DNA of 64,000 nt from Rhodobium gokarnense (lineage in GTDB: Bacteria; Pseudomonadota; Alphaproteobacteria; Rhizobiales; Rhodobiaceae): assembly GCF_025961475.1 (NCBI RefSeq), contig NZ_JAOQNS010000002.1:248001-312000 (forward strand), written 5' to 3'. A program made the position numbers and the translations under genes. Each line of letters opens with the position of its first letter. Positions within the stretch are counted from its first letter, which is position 1. Of this stretch, positions 61,133-64,000 are shown one piece after another. The notes under the pieces were generated by a model that was given only the letters and a program-made list of their open reading frames with translations, ran no database searches and was not told the origin of the DNA.

Positions 61133-61753
61133 TCACTCCACCGGCAACCCGAAGCGTTCGAAATCCGCCCGGAGCTCCTCCGGCGAGATGAACTGTACCG
61201 CCTGAAGCCCGACGGAGCGTGCGCCCTCCACATTGGCGGCGACGTCGTCGATGAAGAGCGCCCGCGCAGGCTCGATGCCGAAGCGCTCGATCGCCAGCTG
61301 GAAGAGGCGCGGGTCGGGCTTGCCGAGCCCTTCCTCGGCCGAGACGACGATGTCCCGGAAGAGCGAGAGGAAGGAAAACCGCGCCCTGGTCTCGGCAAAG
61401 GTGTCGCTGGAAAAATTGGTGATCGAGTAGAGCGGAACCCCGCTCCGGTGCAGCGCTTCCAGGAGTTCGACGCTTTCCGGGATCGGCCCCGGCACCATTT
61501 CCTGCCAGCGGGTCCGGAACGCGCGGATGGCCTCTTCCTGGTCCGGGAAACGCGCGATCCGCTCGGCAATCGCCACATCCCAGCTTCGCCCCAGATCCTG
61601 CTGGTAGTTCCATTCGGACGTACAGACCTCGGCAAGGAACCGGTCGACGGCCGCCTCGTCCGGCAGGATCTGCCGGAACAGCAGGCGGGGCTCGTAGGCG
61701 ACGAGCACCCGGCCGATATCGAAAATGACGGCGTCGATCTTGGGTCTGGTCAT
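61133..61753 (-). CDS. HAD-superfamily hydrolase (YihX-like)
   Basis: 206 residues: HAD subfamily I with motif I FDIGRVLV (the nucleophile D with G in place of the second Asp, as in YihX-type FDLGNVI), motif II SITNFS, lysine in GKPDPRLF and motif IV FIDDVAAN. This is a small cytosolic phosphatase or dehalogenase-type enzyme; substrate unknown. The ATG at 61753 has a usable upstream site; the open frame further upstream shows no likeness. It converges with the deacetylase gene across the repeat hairpin. Confidence 0.85.
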   Translation of the reverse strand: MTRPKIDAVIFDIGRVLVAYEPRLLFRQILPDEAAVDRFLAEVCTSEWNYQQDLGRSWDVAIAERIARFPDQEEAIRAFRTRWQEMVPGPIPESVELLEALHRSGVPLYSITNFSSDTFAETRARFSFLSLFRDIVVSAEEGLGKPDPRLFQLAIERFGIEPARALFIDDVAANVEGARSVGLQAVQFISPEELRADFERFGLPVE

Positions 61754-61923
61754 GGCGAAAGTCCGGGGCGGTGCGTCGGCGAAGGGGGAAACTGGCGGCA
61801 CGGATGTCCCGTTTTGGCCGGGCGATTCCGGCAAGGCAAGCGGATCGCGCAAGCATTTCGGTTTGAAATCGCGGGCCTTGTGACGCAGTATCTGAGGCGC
61901 GAGGGGCGGAACACAGGGACCAG

Positions 61924-62874
61924 GTGAGGATGATCCGGATCGGCGCCATGCCGCTCCTCATTGCCGCCGTCGTCGCAGTGCTGGCGGCCGGGCTGCCCGC
62001 GCGCGCCGACTGGCGCGACACCGTCAAGGTGCTGCGCATCGGCGTCGTCGTCGGTGCCAATCCGATCGAGCGCCTCAAGCAACTGGAGCCGTTCCGCCGC
62101 CGCATCAGCGTCGAGGCCGGCCTGCCGGTCGAGTTCGTTCCCGCCATCGGCTATGCGAGCCTCATCGACGCCCACGCCACCGGCCGCATCGACTACGCAA
62201 TCTACAGTGCCGCCGCCTATGGCGCCGCATCGGCGCTATGCGGATGTATCGAGCCGATAGCCGCGCCCGCATCCGCCGATGGCAGCCTTTCCTATCGCGC
62301 TGTGATCGTGGTGCGCGCCGACGCGGCGACCGAGACCATCGACGACCTGAAAGGAAAGTCGCTGATCCTCGGCCGGTCCGGCGCGACGGCCGGCGATCTG
62401 GTGCCGATGGCCGAAATCGCCGCTGCCGGTATCGAACCGGCGGCGTTCTTTTCCCGCATCCGCCATGCCGACGGGCCGAAGGCCGCGATCCGCACGGTGC
62501 TGGCCGGGCTCGGCGATGCCGCCGTCGCCTGGGAGCCGGAAGGCGGAACCCGCGGGCCGCTTGCCGATCTCACGGCGTCCGGCGAAATCGCCGGGCGGGA
62601 TCTGCGCGTCGTCTGGCGCTCGCGCCCGATCGCCCACGGGCCGCACGCGGTCTCCCGGCGCCTGCCGCAGCCCCTGAAGGACCGGCTGCGCTCCGCGCTC
62701 CTCCGGCTGAAGTCCCTCGACCGCACCGCCTATGACGCGGTCGAGCGCCATTTCGGCGGCGGATTTTCAGGGGTTGCCGAGGATGCCTATCTGCCGATGG
62801 TGGAGGTGTTCGCCCCCGCCGCGAAGGTGCCGGCAGCGGCGCCGCCGGCGGGTGCCGGCCCGGACAATGGATGA
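61924..62874 (+). CDS. PhnD-like phosphate/phosphonate ABC substrate-binding protein
   Basis: 316 residues with a signal peptide (hydrophobic about 8-25, cleavage near ARADW) and the PhnD/PtxB-type binding fold: LRIGVVVGANPIERLKQLEPF, IDYAIYSAAAYG, DDLKGKSLILGRSGATAG, and the closing loop. No permease or ATPase genes are next to it, so it may be an orphan binding protein. The GTG at 61924 has an aggga site; ATGs at 61930 and 61948 are alternatives. Confidence 0.8.
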   Translation: MRMIRIGAMPLLIAAVVAVLAAGLPARADWRDTVKVLRIGVVVGANPIERLKQLEPFRRRISVEAGLPVEFVPAIGYASLIDAHATGRIDYAIYSAAAYGAASALCGCIEPIAAPASADGSLSYRAVIVVRADAATETIDDLKGKSLILGRSGATAGDLVPMAEIAAAGIEPAAFFSRIRHADGPKAAIRTVLAGLGDAAVAWEPEGGTRGPLADLTASGEIAGRDLRVVWRSRPIAHGPHAVSRRLPQPLKDRLRSALLRLKSLDRTAYDAVERHFGGGFSGVAEDAYLPMVEVFAPAAKVPAAAPPAGAGPDNG

Positions 62875-62924
62875 GGCGGGGCGAGGGGAAAGGTCGACCG
62901 TCCGCGAAAAAGGCACCGGTCCGG

Positions 62925-63506
62925 TCAGTTATACTCGATGGTCGCCGAGTTGCGCGGCCTCAGGAGAGTCGTCTCTTCCATTTCGAAGTTCGGCGAGCCG
63001 AAGAGCTCGTCGGCAAGGGTCGGGAAGATCGCCTCATAGCTGAATTCGACCTTGGCGATGATCAGCCACTGGTCGGAAAGGTCGAGGCTGTCCGGAATGG
63101 CGATCGGCGGCGCGGCGCCTTTGCTCCAGGCGGTATCGTTCTGCGCCTTGCTCCATTTCACCTCGGCGTTGCCGGTGTCTTCGTCCTCGCCGACGGCGGA
63201 GACGATGATCTTCAGACCGCTGGCGTCGTAGGGCGACATCACCATTTCCGTCGCCGAAAACACATTGTCGATCTCGTCGTCGGTCATCTGGGTTTCCTGG
63301 GTGACGAGGTCGGCGAGCGTGCTCGCGGTCTGGGTGATCTTGCGGTTGATGGTGATCGCTTCGGAGAGCTCCACCGTGCCGATGAAGGTGGTGATCAGGA
63401 TCGGCGCCAGCAGCGCGAACTCGACCGCGGCGATGCCGGCCAGATCCCGATGGAAGCGGCGGGCGCTCTCAACAACAGTCTGGACGATGCGGGACGGATA
63501 CGTCAT
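62925..63506 (-). CDS. TadE-family pilus assembly protein
   Basis: 193 residues: an N-terminal membrane segment with the TadE hallmark (DLAGIAAVEFALLAPILITTF, about 23-45), then a periplasmic domain. The A-x-E-F glutamate of the prepilin-like motif is present. TadE/TadF/TadG-type minor pilins assist assembly of Flp pili. The ATG at 63506 begins the protein; an upstream ATG at 63557 overlaps the neighbouring gene. It forms a tandem with the TadE-like gene at 63523. Confidence 0.82.
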   Translation of the reverse strand: MTYPSRIVQTVVESARRFHRDLAGIAAVEFALLAPILITTFIGTVELSEAITINRKITQTASTLADLVTQETQMTDDEIDNVFSATEMVMSPYDASGLKIIVSAVGEDEDTGNAEVKWSKAQNDTAWSKGAAPPIAIPDSLDLSDQWLIIAKVEFSYEAIFPTLADELFGSPNFEMEETTLLRPRNSATIEYN

Positions 63507-63522
63507 CGGCGGCACCTGCGGG

Positions 63523-64000
63523 TCACCAGGGGAACGGTTCGTTGCGGAAGGCGGCAACGGAGGCGAGCAGGCGGCGGCCGTTCGACAGGTCGGAAAAGAT
63601 CAGGCTCGACATCGGGCTGATCATCGGCCACTCATAGTAGGCCCGGACCACGACGATGTCGCGGGCCCCGCCCTGGTCGTACGCCATCTTGCCTTCGTCG
63701 ATTTCCCGCTTGGTCTCGCCTTCTTCGTCGGTGACTTCCTCAACCGGACTGGACGCCTCGTTCGCGGAGGTGAAGTTGTCGAAGGTCCGCACATCGATAT
63801 GCAGGAAATTGTCGCAATCGAACATCGCCGTGAGTTGGCCGCAGACCTCTTCCTTGAATTTGGCCTTGCTGAACGACTGCTGCTGCGCCTGGCCGGTGCG
63901 GATCAGCCGCGCGGTGTCGGAGACGGCATTGTCGAGCAACTGATTGGCGAAGATCGTGAAGGCGACCTCGAAGATCATGAAAAGGAGCGGGAAGAACCAG
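63523..64000 (-). CDS. TadE-family pilus protein, 5' end beyond window
   Basis: The C-terminal 158 codons and the stop are visible; the gene starts past the right edge. The visible N-terminal part reads WFFPLLFMIFEVAFTIFANQ, the end of a membrane segment with the E of the TadE motif, followed by LLDNAVSDTARLIRTGQ as in TadE proteins. A cysteine pair (EVCGQL, MFDCDNF) may form a disulfide. It precedes the second TadE-family gene by 16 bp, as in tad loci. Confidence 0.8.
   Translation of the reverse strand, partial: WFFPLLFMIFEVAFTIFANQLLDNAVSDTARLIRTGQAQQQSFSKAKFKEEVCGQLTAMFDCDNFLHIDVRTFDNFTSANEASSPVEEVTDEEGETKREIDEGKMAYDQGGARDIVVVRAYYEWPMISPMSSLIFSDLSNGRRLLASVAAFRNEPFPW

Noticed and set aside
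61133-61753. Inactive HAD protein because motif I lacks the second aspartate
   Set aside because: The D-x-G form of motif I is normal in YihX-type HAD phosphatases, and the other motifs are intact.

Overview
The window is GC-rich (about two thirds G+C), densely coded DNA from an alphaproteobacterium. FixL/FixJ/FixK, a complete ccoNOQP-ccoGHIS cluster, an ALAS-type HemA, a carnitine dehydrogenase/thioesterase fusion and Tad pilus genes together point to Hyphomicrobiales (Rhizobiales), perhaps a marine or phototrophic lineage. The genus cannot be fixed from sequence alone. I see no rRNA, tRNA, CRISPR array, insertion sequence or prophage.

Region 1 (1-21.2 kb) is a low-oxygen respiration island. 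After the tail of mscL and an aminotransferase come the haem-PAS kinase FixL, FixJ, a stand-alone receiver and a FixK-type regulator. HemN, the cbb3 oxidase and its assembly genes, 5-aminolevulinate synthase, a second Crp/Fnr regulator, NnrS and a haemerythrin follow. TTGA-N6-TCAA boxes lie upstream of fixK, hemN, ccoN (two), hemA and between nnrS and the haemerythrin gene, so the layout reads as one FixLJ-FixK(/Dnr) regulon.

Region 2 (21.3-35.8 kb) holds a copper-delivery cassette (two SCO proteins, a DM9-domain secreted protein, a TlpA-like thioredoxin). Convergent to it lies a complete clade II (atypical) nitrous oxide reductase cluster, in transcription order nosZ, two dihaem cytochromes c, nosB-like, nosD, nosG, nosH, nosF, nosL, nosY. 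NosZ has a Sec-type leader and clade II active-site signatures, and nosR and nosX are absent. No nitrite or NO reductase gene lies in the window.

Region 3 (35.8-53.8 kb) begins with a UbiE-like methyltransferase, a patatin-like lipoprotein and a PrpF/oxalomesaconate tautomerase-like enzyme. It continues with a quaternary-amine catabolic locus: CdhR-like regulator, BKACE enzyme, L-carnitine dehydrogenase fused to a betainyl-CoA thioesterase, and a non-pyrrolysine MttB-superfamily methyltransferase. An iron-type alcohol dehydrogenase, an enolase-superfamily dehydratase and a peptide-type ABC importer complete it. The first steps (carnitine to glycine betaine) follow a known route. The role of the MttB homologue, which has no corrinoid protein nearby, is open.

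Region 4 (53.9-64 kb) is mostly housekeeping: glucokinase, HrpB helicase, retropepsin-like protease, phosphohexomutase, acetylpolyamine-type deacetylase, HAD phosphatase, PhnD-like binding protein and two TadE-family pilus proteins, the last cut by the window end. Four intergenic gaps carry two families of dispersed palindromic repeats.
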